Assembly: GCA_029256485.1 (NCBI GenBank)
Contig: JAQSXU010000010.1
Span: 1-59,783, forward strand
DNA from: Clostridiaceae bacterium
Lineage (GTDB): Bacteria; Bacillota_A; Clostridia; Clostridiales; Clostridiaceae
Length of the DNA: 59,783 nucleotides
Direction: 5' to 3'
Notes under the pieces: generated by a model
What the model saw: the letters and a program-made list of their open reading frames with translations, nothing else
Told to the model about the DNA's origin: nothing
Database searches by the model: none
Position numbers and translations under genes: made by a program
Shown here: positions 23,598 to 31,658 of the stretch, one piece after another
Layout of the letters: each line of letters begins with the position of its first letter
How positions within the stretch are numbered: position 1 is the first letter of the stretch

Positions 23598-23852
23598 AAG
23601 CAATACCAAACTATATAAACTTCGGCAGAATAATTTTATCATTAACCCTTTGCCAGCATTCACACTTACAGCAATAAAATCACAGGCACATTTTTATTCA
23701 CATTTCCAATATGGCTTCCCTTTATTCATACAACAGTACTAATATACATAACTTGCTTTTTAGCAACCATATCAGCAATTGAAGAATTCATTATTATGCT
23801 CACATCAAGAGAACTGCAGTTAAATAGAAAAAGTATATTTATAAAAAATTAG
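23594..23852 (+). pseudogene. Internally deleted CDP-alcohol phosphatidyltransferase
   Basis: The ATG at 23594 overlaps the previous stop (ATGA) and encodes MKAIPNYINFGRIILSL, the typical N-terminus of clostridial CDP-alcohol phosphatidyltransferases. Shortly after, the frame is broken. The other frame then gives the C-terminus of the same family: KITGTFLFTFPIWLPF, TCFLATISAIEEFIIML and LNRKSIFIKN before TAG at 23850. The catalytic D-G-A-R-D segment is deleted, so the gene cannot work. Confidence 0.65.
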
Positions 23853-23871
23853 ATATTACAGGTGATCATAT

Positions 23872-24456
23872 ATGAAAATACTAAACTTAACATATAAATC
23901 AACAAATTGCTACCTTCTTCAATGCAATGAAGGATGGATAATGATTGATGCGGGATGGCCTGAAACCTTTCCACAGCTAATGCACCTGTTAAAACAGCAG
24001 AATGTAAATACAGGTGATATAAAATATTTATTAGTTACACACTTCCATCCTGACCATGCAGGCCTTGCACAAAATTTTAAGGATCTTGGAGTTAAATTAA
24101 TTGTACATGAAACTCAAACTGCTTTTGTAGATAAATTGAATAACTTTTTTAAAAATAAAACAAAAGCTGACTACAAAGATATTACACATGAAAATAATAT
24201 TGTAGTTTCCAGTGATGAAAGCAAAAGACTGCTGAAAAAGTTAGGCATTGAAGGTGAAATAATTAAAACTCCAGGTCATAGTGATGACAGTGTAAGTTTA
24301 ATTATTGATAAATGCTGTGCATTTACAGGTGATCTTCCTAAATTTTCACTTATGGAAGCATACAATGATGAAATCATAAAAGAAAGCTGGAGACTGATAC
24401 AAAGTTATAATGCTGAAAAAATTTATCCCGCTCATGGAAATCAGTATACGCTTTAA
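23872..24456 (+). CDS. MBL fold metallo-hydrolase
   Basis: This 194-residue metallo-beta-lactamase-fold protein has the metal motif THFHPDHAG, later TPGHSDDS and the terminal PAHGN, giving the usual two-metal ligand set. The length suits small hydrolases (thioesterase, lactonase or glyoxalase II-like). AGGTGAT precedes the ATG by 6 bases. It probably once followed the deleted phosphatidyltransferase in an operon. The substrate is unknown. Confidence 0.85.
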   Translation: MKILNLTYKSTNCYLLQCNEGWIMIDAGWPETFPQLMHLLKQQNVNTGDIKYLLVTHFHPDHAGLAQNFKDLGVKLIVHETQTAFVDKLNNFFKNKTKADYKDITHENNIVVSSDESKRLLKKLGIEGEIIKTPGHSDDSVSLIIDKCCAFTGDLPKFSLMEAYNDEIIKESWRLIQSYNAEKIYPAHGNQYTL

Positions 24457-24494
24457 TAGATAGCCCTTAGAAACATTTAATAACGGAGGAAAAA

Positions 24495-24572
24495 ATGATT
24501 GATACAAATGAACAAAAGGTATATGTTATTTTAAATTTATTAGAAATTAAATATAGCAGATATGAACAATAG
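24495..24572 (+). pseudogene. Truncated prolyl-tRNA deacylase/YbaK-like gene (first 25 codons)
   Basis: CGGAGG precedes the ATG at 24495. The peptide MIDTNEQKVYVILNLLEIKY ends after SRYEQ at a TAG. It looks like the first helices of ProX/YbaK-type prolyl-tRNA deacylases, which often begin with a K-V-Y-x-x-L-x-x-L-x-I-x-Y pattern followed by the E-H-x-x-x-x-T segment. The rest of the gene is gone and the TAG abuts the ribosome binding site of the next gene. Confidence 0.5.
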
Positions 24573-24584
24573 GAGGTAAAACAT

Positions 24585-25064
24585 ATGGATTGTGGATTTA
24601 AAAATCATGAGGGATGGTTTCGCTATCGTTCAGCGGCTATCATTATTGAAGATAACTGCGTGTTAATGGCCAGTAACGAATTGGACCCCTATTACTATTC
24701 TGTAGGTGGAGGAGTTCATCTTCATGAAACAGCTGAAGATGCTGTAAAAAGAGAGGCTTTAGAAGAAACAGGCATATCTTACGAAATAGATCATCTTGCA
24801 TTCATACATGAAAATTTCTTTAAAGTGGAAACTGAGGCATTAGAAGTGCCTTTTCATGAAGTTGCCTTTTATTATCTTATGAAACCCAAGGGTAACAAAG
24901 AATTGAATTCCAACAGCTATACACAAGGTGTTAAAGAAAATATGAACTGGCTTCCCATTGAGAACTTAAGTGAATATACGGTATATCCAACATTTTTTCA
25001 GGATAGATTAAGAAATATACCAGATTATCCAGAGAGTATTGTTACATATGAATATGAAAAATAG
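24585..25064 (+). CDS. NUDIX hydrolase
   Basis: This 159-residue pyrophosphohydrolase has a complete NUDIX box (GGVHLHETAEDAVKREALEE followed by TGI). It would hydrolyse a nucleoside-diphosphate-linked compound with Mg2+. AGGAGG lies 7 bases before the ATG. Clostridia encode many such proteins of unknown substrate. A second NUDIX gene of a different subgroup is at 26274. Confidence 0.88.
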   Translation: MDCGFKNHEGWFRYRSAAIIIEDNCVLMASNELDPYYYSVGGGVHLHETAEDAVKREALEETGISYEIDHLAFIHENFFKVETEALEVPFHEVAFYYLMKPKGNKELNSNSYTQGVKENMNWLPIENLSEYTVYPTFFQDRLRNIPDYPESIVTYEYEK

Positions 25065-25200
25065 ATATAATCCAAGGGAGTATTAAAGGTATAAAAGGAT
25101 GATTTTATAATTAAAGTTTATATAACAATGAGCAAAGTGAATAATTCTTAAGGCTCAGGTGAATATATAAGTATGCAAATATTTATATAAGGAGTATGCT

Positions 25201-25887
25201 ATGGCAAGAAAAATTTTAGAGGTAATTATAAGGAGTATGGCTACTTACCTTATGCTCCTGGTCTTAGGAAGAATAATAGGAAGAAAACTGTTATCAAGAA
25301 TAACATTTTCTGATTTTATAGTTGGAGTTACTTTAGGTTCAATTGCAGTAAGAATAGCACTGGGGGCACAAGAATCCCCTATATTAGCTTCAGTTGCTGC
25401 AGTTGTTATTACTGTACTGGTTGTGGTTACAGATTTTTTAGATATTAAAAGTATAAATTTTAGAAGATTAGTTGATGGTGAGCCAATTACGTTAATAAGT
25501 AATGGCAAGCTATTGGATTACAATTTAAGAAAAGTAAAGATTACTATAAATATGTTAATGATGCAGTTAAGAGAAAAAAACATATTTAATATAGATGATG
25601 TTGCATTTGCAGTTATAGAAAATGATGGACAATTAACTGTATTGCCAAAGGCCAATAAGCAGCCAATTACAGCTGAGAATTTAAATATTTCAAAAAATGA
25701 TAATGGATTAATTACAGACATAATTATTGATGGTAAAATAATGTATAATAATTTAAAAAGCACTAATCATGATGAAAAATGGGTTAGACAGCAGCTGAAA
25801 ACTCAAAATATCAATGATGTAGAGGAAGTTTTCTATGGTGGATTAAATGCTGGGGGAGTTTTATATGTTTCAAAGAAAACAAAATAA
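25201..25887 (+). CDS. DUF421 domain-containing membrane protein (YetF-like)
   Basis: This 228-residue protein has about three N-terminal TM segments (10-85) and a C-terminal soluble DUF421 domain (90-228). Family features include the conserved LITFSDFIVGVTLGS-like loop, ISNGKLLDYNLRK and MLMMQLREKNIFNIDDVAFA. YetF-like proteins occur in spore inner membranes and in spoVA-linked operons, where they influence spore resistance. Two more DUF421 genes lie at 39726 and 40438. The next small gene overlaps its end. Confidence 0.85.
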   Translation: MARKILEVIIRSMATYLMLLVLGRIIGRKLLSRITFSDFIVGVTLGSIAVRIALGAQESPILASVAAVVITVLVVVTDFLDIKSINFRRLVDGEPITLISNGKLLDYNLRKVKITINMLMMQLREKNIFNIDDVAFAVIENDGQLTVLPKANKQPITAENLNISKNDNGLITDIIIDGKIMYNNLKSTNHDEKWVRQQLKTQNINDVEEVFYGGLNAGGVLYVSKKTK

Positions 25888-26212
25888 TAAAAAGAGAGTT
25901 TTAAGTCTTGCAGCAGTGATAATTTTGCTTATTTTTACAGCTTATATAGTGAAAAGTTCAATGGACAATAAGGATATAAGTAAAATATCCTATAGAAATA
26001 GAAGCTATTTATACAGCAATGAACAGATAGATAAAAGCAAGAGCAGTCCTGACCTGATTAAGGCATTCCAGGAAAGCAGGTCTACAGGAGTAACAACGAA
26101 AGGTATGGAAGTATATGATATTGATAAAAACAGCAAAAATGTTTCAACTGTTATATTTCTAAAGACAAAACAAAATAAATTCTTGATTTATTCTTTAAGC
26201 GGCGGACCATAA
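25865..26212 (+). CDS. Hypothetical single-TM protein downstream of DUF421
   Basis: This 115-residue protein has a basic N-terminus (FQRKQNNKKR), one TM segment (about 14-34) and a polar extracellular domain ending IFLKTKQNKFLIYSLSGGP. The ATG at 25865 follows GGGGGAG by 7 bases and lies inside the DUF421 gene, so the two are translationally coupled. I do not recognise the family. The coupling suggests a partner of the DUF421 protein. Confidence 0.6.
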   Translation: MFQRKQNNKKRVLSLAAVIILLIFTAYIVKSSMDNKDISKISYRNRSYLYSNEQIDKSKSSPDLIKAFQESRSTGVTTKGMEVYDIDKNSKNVSTVIFLKTKQNKFLIYSLSGGP

Positions 26213-26273
26213 CTTAATATAGAATCTTACTGTGATTTATGATGAATTTTTAATAACGAAAGAGAGATTAAGT

Positions 26274-26858
26274 ATGAATTGGATTGAATCAATAAAAGAA
26301 TATAAGACTTCAAATGAACAGGAAAAGAAGGATAAAGAGATTATTTTAAAATCCATGTACATGTTTAGTGACATACTTACAAGACATAATGAAATAGTGC
26401 ACATGACAAGTTCGGGGTTTGTAGTAAATAAAAAAAGAGATAAAGTATTGATGATATATCATAATATTTATAATACTTGGGCCTGGACAGGTGGACATGC
26501 AGATGGGGAAGAGGATATGCTGTTTGTTGCAATGAAGGAAGTTAAAGAAGAGACTGGAGTAAAAAATATTTATCCAGTTACTGAGAATATTGTATCATTA
26601 GATATTATACCCGTACATGGACATATAAAAAGAGGAAAGTATGTAGCTCCACATTTGCATATATCTGCTGCCTATTTAATAGAGGCTGATGAAAATGAAC
26701 CACTTATGATTAAGCCGGATGAAAACAGCGGTGTTCGATGGATACCCATAAATGAAATAGATACATATTCCAATGAACCCCATATGAAGAAAATATATAA
26801 CAAAATAATATGTAAAATTAGAGGGTTACGCAATGAAAATCAGAACAGCAGAACTTAG
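26274..26858 (+). CDS. NUDIX hydrolase
   Basis: This 194-residue protein has a NUDIX box starting at GGHADGEEDMLFVAMKEVKE and ending ETGV; the usual Arg of REVKEE is Lys here. A 40-residue N-terminal extension precedes the domain (EIILKSMYMFSDILTRHNEIVHMT), as in the IDI-like or coenzyme-related NUDIX subgroup. The ATG at 26274 is preferred (AAAGAGAG upstream). Its 3' end overlaps the start of a decayed GNAT reading frame at 26833. Confidence 0.85.
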   Translation: MNWIESIKEYKTSNEQEKKDKEIILKSMYMFSDILTRHNEIVHMTSSGFVVNKKRDKVLMIYHNIYNTWAWTGGHADGEEDMLFVAMKEVKEETGVKNIYPVTENIVSLDIIPVHGHIKRGKYVAPHLHISAAYLIEADENEPLMIKPDENSGVRWIPINEIDTYSNEPHMKKIYNKIICKIRGLRNENQNSRT

Positions 26859-26880
26859 GATTTATATGCAGTTACCATGA
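26833..26880 (+). pseudogene. Frameshifted N-terminal stub of a GNAT gene
   Basis: The ATG at 26833 lies inside the NUDIX gene and encodes MKIRTAELR, a typical GNAT opening. One base seems to be missing after the arginine codon, since restoring it would give R-D-L-Y-A-V-T, also typical. The frame stops at 26878. The remainder is absent and the DapF-like gene begins 13 bases later. The call rests on a short match. Confidence 0.4.
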
Positions 26881-26893
26881 AAAGGAGAGAAAG

Positions 26894-27763
26894 ATGGACA
26901 TTAATTATTTTGTAAAAACACATGGATTAGGCAATGAGTATATTGTTTTGGATGAAGAAAACATAAATTTTAAATTAACACAAAAGGCAATTCAAAGAAT
27001 ATGTAATGTGAATTTTGGCATTGGCTCAGATGGAATTTTACTAAAGGTACAATCAGATAAGGCGGATTTTGGATTAAAGATTTTTAATCCAGATGGTTCT
27101 GAGGCGGAAAAAAGCGGCAATGGACTGAGAATATTCTGCAAGTATATTTATGACTACGGGTTAGCTGGCAGTAAAGAATTCTATGTTGAAACTAAGGGAG
27201 GCCTGGTTAAAGCAAAAATTATAGAAGAAACTCCAAGTAAAAAAGCAAAGCTGATTTCAGTGGATATGGGAAAGGCAAATTTTAATTCAAATGAAATTCC
27301 TACAAACTTTAAAGAAAAAGAGGTAATAGGAGAAAAGCTGCTGGCTGGTGATAAAGAATATGAAATAAACTGTGTTTCTATGGGAAATCCTCATTGTGTT
27401 ATTTTAAAGGATGAACTAAATATTGATGAAATAAAAGAATATGGAAAGCTTATAGAAAATCACAGTGAGTTCCCAAATAGAATTAATGTACAGTTCGCTA
27501 AGGTTATATCAAGAAATGAAGCGAAAATATTAATATGGGAAAGAGGAGCAGGATTTACATTGGCTTCTGGAAGCTCATCCTGTGCTGTAGCAAGTGTATT
27601 AAGAAAAAGAAATTTAGTTGATAATAAAATTAAAATTAAAATGCTGGGAGGTGAACTGCTTATAGAAATAGATGAAAACTGGAATATAAGAATGACCGGA
27701 GAAGTGAGACAAATTGCTGAGGGAGCTTTAAGTCCTGAGCTCATTGAAGATTTAAATAAATAA
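26894..27763 (+). CDS. Diaminopimelate epimerase-like protein lacking both catalytic cysteines
   Basis: This 289-residue protein has the DapF fold and most family signatures: THGLGNEY, NPDGSEAEKSGNGLRIF, GNPHCVI, NRINVQF and WERGAGFTLASGSSSC. In DapF the two acid/base residues are cysteines in NxDGSxxxxCGNG and ERGxGxTxACGTG. Here both are serine, Ser74 and Ser225. A working DAP epimerase is therefore doubtful, and it may act on another amino acid or catalyse a non-racemase reaction. GGAGAG precedes the ATG. No lysine-pathway genes are adjacent. It could be annotated dapF by similarity, but I would not give it that symbol. Confidence 0.85.
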   Translation: MDINYFVKTHGLGNEYIVLDEENINFKLTQKAIQRICNVNFGIGSDGILLKVQSDKADFGLKIFNPDGSEAEKSGNGLRIFCKYIYDYGLAGSKEFYVETKGGLVKAKIIEETPSKKAKLISVDMGKANFNSNEIPTNFKEKEVIGEKLLAGDKEYEINCVSMGNPHCVILKDELNIDEIKEYGKLIENHSEFPNRINVQFAKVISRNEAKILIWERGAGFTLASGSSSCAVASVLRKRNLVDNKIKIKMLGGELLIEIDENWNIRMTGEVRQIAEGALSPELIEDLNK

Positions 27764-27784
27764 TTTTTTTTGGGGGGTATTCTT

Positions 27785-28222
27785 ATGCGTTTATCATATC
27801 GTATTTTATTTGGACTGCATTTATTTGTTGGAATTGGGGCTATGTCAGGGGGATTAGCTGCTATTACTAGTCCACAATCACCAATGGGGGTCCCAGTTGA
27901 CATATTAAAAAATTCACCATTCAGTAGTTTTCTAATACCAGGAATTATATTATTTGCAGTGATAGGACTTGGAAATTTATTTAGTGCCATTATGTTCCAT
28001 TTTAAATCACCTTATCAGGCATATATAAGCAGTGTTTTCAGCTGGGCACTGGTAATATGGATTGTTGTACAGTGTATAATGCTTAATTCAATTGTATTTT
28101 TACATGTTTTATTTTTTACCATCGGTTTAGTACAGGCTGTTATCTCTGCCGTGATGCTTTTTGAACACAGCTTGTTTCCAGCTAATATAGTTATGAACTT
28201 ATATAAGAAAATCAGGGAGTAA
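27785..28222 (+). CDS. Hypothetical four-TM membrane protein
   Basis: This 145-residue protein has four predicted TM segments (about 5-27, 48-72, 80-105 and 107-130) and short loops. I do not recognise a named family. The ATG at 27785 lies 7 bases after GGGGGG; an in-frame TTG at 27770 precedes that binding site and is rejected. It follows the DapF-like gene closely, so it may be cotranscribed. Confidence 0.65.
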   Translation: MRLSYRILFGLHLFVGIGAMSGGLAAITSPQSPMGVPVDILKNSPFSSFLIPGIILFAVIGLGNLFSAIMFHFKSPYQAYISSVFSWALVIWIVVQCIMLNSIVFLHVLFFTIGLVQAVISAVMLFEHSLFPANIVMNLYKKIRE

Positions 28223-28268
28223 AATATTTATTGAAAGGCTCATTAGCTATGCTAATAAGGAGAAATAT

Positions 28269-28571
28269 ATGATGGTAATTTTTCGAATTCCAATTATTTT
28301 ATCTTTCATAGTATCCATATTCATTTTTTTTATTACAAAAGGTATTGAGGTTATTTTAAATAAAATCATATTAAAGTATATAATTTTACTATTTTCACTT
28401 TTATTGCTAATTTCCGGAATCGGATTTTATGCATTTAGTTTTATGATAAAATATGCTGAATGCGGAATATTCATTATTTGGCCTATTCTTATATTTTTTA
28501 TAGGTGTAGACTTATTTCTTATTATTTTTTCAGTTATGGAAAAGCTGTTTAAAAAATATAAATATAAATAA
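28269..28571 (+). CDS. Hypothetical three-TM membrane protein (100 residues)
   Basis: Almost the whole protein is hydrophobic, with three TM segments (about 2-24, 34-58 and 63-90) and a basic C-terminus (KLFKKYKYK). AAGGAG lies 7 bases before the ATG. No family is recognised. Confidence 0.6.
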   Translation: MMVIFRIPIILSFIVSIFIFFITKGIEVILNKIILKYIILLFSLLLLISGIGFYAFSFMIKYAECGIFIIWPILIFFIGVDLFLIIFSVMEKLFKKYKYK

Positions 28572-28656
28572 TATCTTTGAGCATTATGACAAATATGCCA
28601 AAGTTCTTAAAGAGTTAAAAGAAACCGGCTATTTTATGGAAGAAGAATATGTATAA
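28561..28656 (+). pseudogene. Short C-terminal gene remnant
   Basis: An open frame without a start reads FEHYDKYAKVLKELKETGYF then MEEEYV and stops at 28654. It looks like the helical tail of a soluble protein. It overlaps the end of the preceding membrane gene in another frame. The family is not identifiable. Confidence 0.3.
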
Positions 28657-28706
28657 GAATGGATAAACTTAAAAATTATTTTAAAATTAATTAAGGAGGT
28701 TATGCT

Positions 28707-28988
28707 TTGAAATTAGTATTTGATTATCTTGCTTGTTTCTGGATTTTTTTAGGAGCATTATTTATACTTATAGGGAAAATAAACTATAAATCAAGTAAAG
28801 AAAATTTTGGAACAAGATATTACAGATATTGCTGTGGGGTATGTTTTTTGTATTCAGCCTTTCTGGAAGTTTTCAACATAATAAATTCATTTCTACTTAT
28901 ATCAGGTATTTCAATAATTTTTCTAATAAAGATTATATTAACATGGTTTGCTAAAAAAAAGCTTGGTGAGAAGAGTGAGGTACATTAA
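28707..28988 (+). CDS. Small membrane protein (93 residues), DUF3784-like
   Basis: This protein has three hydrophobic segments and a cysteine/tyrosine-rich middle (GTRYYRYCCGVCFLYSAF). It resembles the DUF3784 type of small Firmicutes membrane proteins in size and topology, but the match is weak. It starts with TTG at 28707, 8 bases after GGAGG. Its stop (TAA) directly abuts the ATG of the DJ-1 gene, so the two are coupled. Confidence 0.55.
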   Translation: MKLVFDYLACFWIFLGALFILIGKINYKSSKENFGTRYYRYCCGVCFLYSAFLEVFNIINSFLLISGISIIFLIKIILTWFAKKKLGEKSEVH

Positions 28989-29567
28989 ATGGGTAAAATA
29001 TTGGTTTTTATTTTTGATGGAATGACAGATTATGAAATAACATTTATTACTCACCTTTTAGGTGCAGATGCTGGTAAAGATATAATCACAATTGCATATG
29101 AAGATAAAATAATTAAAAGCCGGTGTGGGCTTTTGTACAAGCCATCAAAATTAGTTGCTGATGTATTAAATGAAGATGCAGAGGGTTTAATAATTTGCGG
29201 AGGATGGTATGGGGATACAAGGCAGGAGCTGATGCTGCTAATTAACAATTTAAATTTAAAGGGAAAATTAATAGCTGCTATTTGCGGTGCGGGTACAATA
29301 TTCCTGGCAAAGTCAGGTATTCTTTATAGCGTAAAGTACACTACACCTGTGGTTGAATGGACGGAAAAACATAAAGAAGTTTTTGGACAAAAGGACCCTT
29401 TCCCAAGAGAAAATTTTGTTCAAAAGAGGGTTGTAAGAGATGGAAACATAATAACTGCACAAGGCATAGCCTTCATTGACTTTGCAATAGAAATTTGTGA
29501 TTGGTTTAATTTGTTTGAAAATCAAGAGGATAAGGATAACTTTGAGAGAAATATCAAAGGTTTATAA
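28989..29567 (+). CDS. DJ-1/PfpI family protein
   Basis: This 192-residue class I glutamine-amidotransferase-like protein has the nucleophile elbow AAICGAGTIF (Cys99) and the conserved acidic residue in GMTDYEITF (Glu16), the DJ-1/PfpI arrangement. Family members are deglycases, chaperones, proteases or hydratases. The start directly follows the stop of the small membrane protein. The length is close to YdeA/PfpI-type relatives in Firmicutes. Confidence 0.82.
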   Translation: MGKILVFIFDGMTDYEITFITHLLGADAGKDIITIAYEDKIIKSRCGLLYKPSKLVADVLNEDAEGLIICGGWYGDTRQELMLLINNLNLKGKLIAAICGAGTIFLAKSGILYSVKYTTPVVEWTEKHKEVFGQKDPFPRENFVQKRVVRDGNIITAQGIAFIDFAIEICDWFNLFENQEDKDNFERNIKGL

Positions 29568-29600
29568 ACATGTAATTTAATATTTTAAGAGGTGAAAATA

Positions 29601-30092
29601 ATGAATATACGTTCAGCTGAAATTGATGATGAAGAAAAGATATCAATTTTAATAGCTCAGTTTAGAGTAGATTTAAAGAAGCTTAAGGGAATTACATCAA
29701 CTCCTAAAATAGAACAAGCAAAGGAAGAATTTAAAGAATATTTAGAGGCACAATATCCTATCTATGTAGCTGAAGATAATAACAAAGAAATGTTAGGATA
29801 TTTAGTATGCAGAATTGAAGATAGTATAGTTTGGGCAGAATCTTTATTTGTTTCCAGAGACTCAAGAAGAAAGGGTATAGCCTCAAAATTGTATGACATG
29901 GCTGAGGCAGTTGCCAAAGAACTAGGAAGCAGCACGGTTTACAATTGGGTGCATCCAAATAATGATAACATTATACCCTTTTTATCAAAAAGAGGATATA
30001 ATGTTTTAAATCTAATTGAAATAAGAAAACCCTGGGAAAATGAAAAATTAACTAAAAAAATAACTGTTGGTAAATATGAGTATAACTATTAA
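29601..30092 (+). CDS. GNAT family N-acetyltransferase
   Basis: This 163-residue single-domain GNAT has MNIRSAEIDDEEKI at the start, YPIYVAEDNNKEMLGYLVCRI, and the acetyl-CoA motif SLFVSRDSRRKGIASKLYDM followed by NWVHPNNDNIIPFLSKRGYN. The ATG at 29601 is used because GAGGTG is the binding site and contains the upstream in-frame GTG. The substrate is unknown. Confidence 0.85.
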   Translation: MNIRSAEIDDEEKISILIAQFRVDLKKLKGITSTPKIEQAKEEFKEYLEAQYPIYVAEDNNKEMLGYLVCRIEDSIVWAESLFVSRDSRRKGIASKLYDMAEAVAKELGSSTVYNWVHPNNDNIIPFLSKRGYNVLNLIEIRKPWENEKLTKKITVGKYEYNY

Positions 30093-30136
30093 TAAATATA
30101 TGGTAATATTCCTGATATATTTATAAAGGGGAGCGT

Positions 30137-31579
30137 ATGATGAAAAAGTTTTTTATAAACACGAAAAGATTGGGATTTTCAGTGTGGAGTGAAAAGGATA
30201 TTCCTGATGCTCTGGAACTATGGGGAAATCCTGAAGTAACAAAATTTATTGTGGCTGGCGGTAAAATGTCAGATAAACAAGTACAGGAAAGATTAAATAA
30301 GGAAATAGAAAATTATAGCAATAATGGTATTCAATATTGGCCCATATACTTAATAGAAGCCAATGAAAATATAGGCTGCTGCGGTTTGAGACCCTATGAT
30401 GATACTGAAAAAATATTGGAAATAGGAATACATTTAAAAGAAAAGTACTGGGGAAAGGGATATGCCAAGGAGGCATGCTCTGCGGTAATAGCATATGCTT
30501 TCAATAATCTTGGAGTTAATGCACTATTTGCAGGACACAATCCTAATAATTCAGCGTCTGCGGGGCTTTTAAAAAAACTTGGATTTACATATACACATGA
30601 TGAATTTTACCCTCCAACAGGACTATATCATCCTTCATACATTATGAAAAGGGAGGACTACACAGCTATGAAAGGTGATATATATAAGGAATGTGCTGTA
30701 TATAAAACGCAGCTTCTTACACTAAGATTATCTTATCAAGAAGATGCAGAAGAACTGTTAAAATGTTATTCTGATGAAAAAGCAGTACCTTTATTTAACT
30801 CTGATAATTGTCATGGTGATGACTTTCACTATACTACTTTGGAGAGAATGGGACAGGCTATTGATTTTTGGCAGTATTCCTATGAACATAAATATTTTGT
30901 AAGATTTACGGTTATCCTAAATGAAACTAAGGAGAAAATTGGCACTGTAGAAATGTTTAAGAGAGAAGAAGAGGATGAATTCAATGGCTTTGGAGTGCTG
31001 AGAATTGATTTGCAAAGTAAATATGAAAATCAGAAATATATTGACCATATATTAGAAATTTCAAATAAGGAATTCTATGAGGCTTTTCAAGTTAATTCTA
31101 TTATTACAAAAGCAGTACCAGCTGCAGTTCAAAGAACTGAATCATTGAAAAGTAAAGGATATGTTCCATTAAATAAAAAGTTTATGATATACGACCACTA
31201 TTATGTGAGAAATAAAAAAGCAAATTTATCATTTAAAATAAATTCGTTATATGTATGCGTAAAGGATATGAACAGAGCAATTAAATTTTATGAAAAACTG
31301 CTGGGTCAAAAGGTTACTGAAAGAGATGAAGTATACAGTGTTTTTGATATCAATGGCTTTAGATATGGCTTATTTGCCAATGATAAGGTCAATGAAGCAA
31401 AGGTATGGGGAAATAATTGTCTGCCAAGCCTTGCAGTGAATGACATGGATTTAATTCAGCAAAAGATTAAGGATTTAAACTGCCCTATTGTTTTTCAACT
31501 GACCATTATAGGTAAAAATAAAGTCTTAGAGTTTACAGACAGTGAGGGGAATAACGTGGAAGTCACCTGTAAATTATAG
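30137..31579 (+). CDS. Three-domain GNAT-GNAT-VOC fusion protein
   Basis: This 480-residue protein appears to hold three domains. Residues about 1-175 are a RimJ/RimL-like GNAT (acetyl-CoA region YWGKGYAKEACSAV, then NPNNSASAGLLKKLGF). Residues about 185-360 are a second, divergent GNAT-like domain with no clear Q/R-x-x-G-x-G/A motif. Residues about 365-480 are a glyoxalase/VOC domain (INSLYVCVKDMNRAIKFYEK, and LEFTDSEGNNVEVTCKL carrying the terminal metal-site region). No stop or frameshift is visible at the joins. GGGGAG lies 6 bases before the start, and a second in-frame ATG follows immediately. The fusion could be a resistance or repair enzyme. Confidence 0.78.
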   Translation: MMKKFFINTKRLGFSVWSEKDIPDALELWGNPEVTKFIVAGGKMSDKQVQERLNKEIENYSNNGIQYWPIYLIEANENIGCCGLRPYDDTEKILEIGIHLKEKYWGKGYAKEACSAVIAYAFNNLGVNALFAGHNPNNSASAGLLKKLGFTYTHDEFYPPTGLYHPSYIMKREDYTAMKGDIYKECAVYKTQLLTLRLSYQEDAEELLKCYSDEKAVPLFNSDNCHGDDFHYTTLERMGQAIDFWQYSYEHKYFVRFTVILNETKEKIGTVEMFKREEEDEFNGFGVLRIDLQSKYENQKYIDHILEISNKEFYEAFQVNSIITKAVPAAVQRTESLKSKGYVPLNKKFMIYDHYYVRNKKANLSFKINSLYVCVKDMNRAIKFYEKLLGQKVTERDEVYSVFDINGFRYGLFANDKVNEAKVWGNNCLPSLAVNDMDLIQQKIKDLNCPIVFQLTIIGKNKVLEFTDSEGNNVEVTCKL

Positions 31580-31658
31580 AAAAAAATGAAAAATGGTATT
31601 GAAAAACATTCTCAATAAGTATAAATTTATAATAAACACATTATAAGGAGGAATAATT

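Noticed and set aside
26894..27763. Straight annotation of this gene as dapF
   Set aside because: Both catalytic cysteine positions are serine, so the symbol would mislead.
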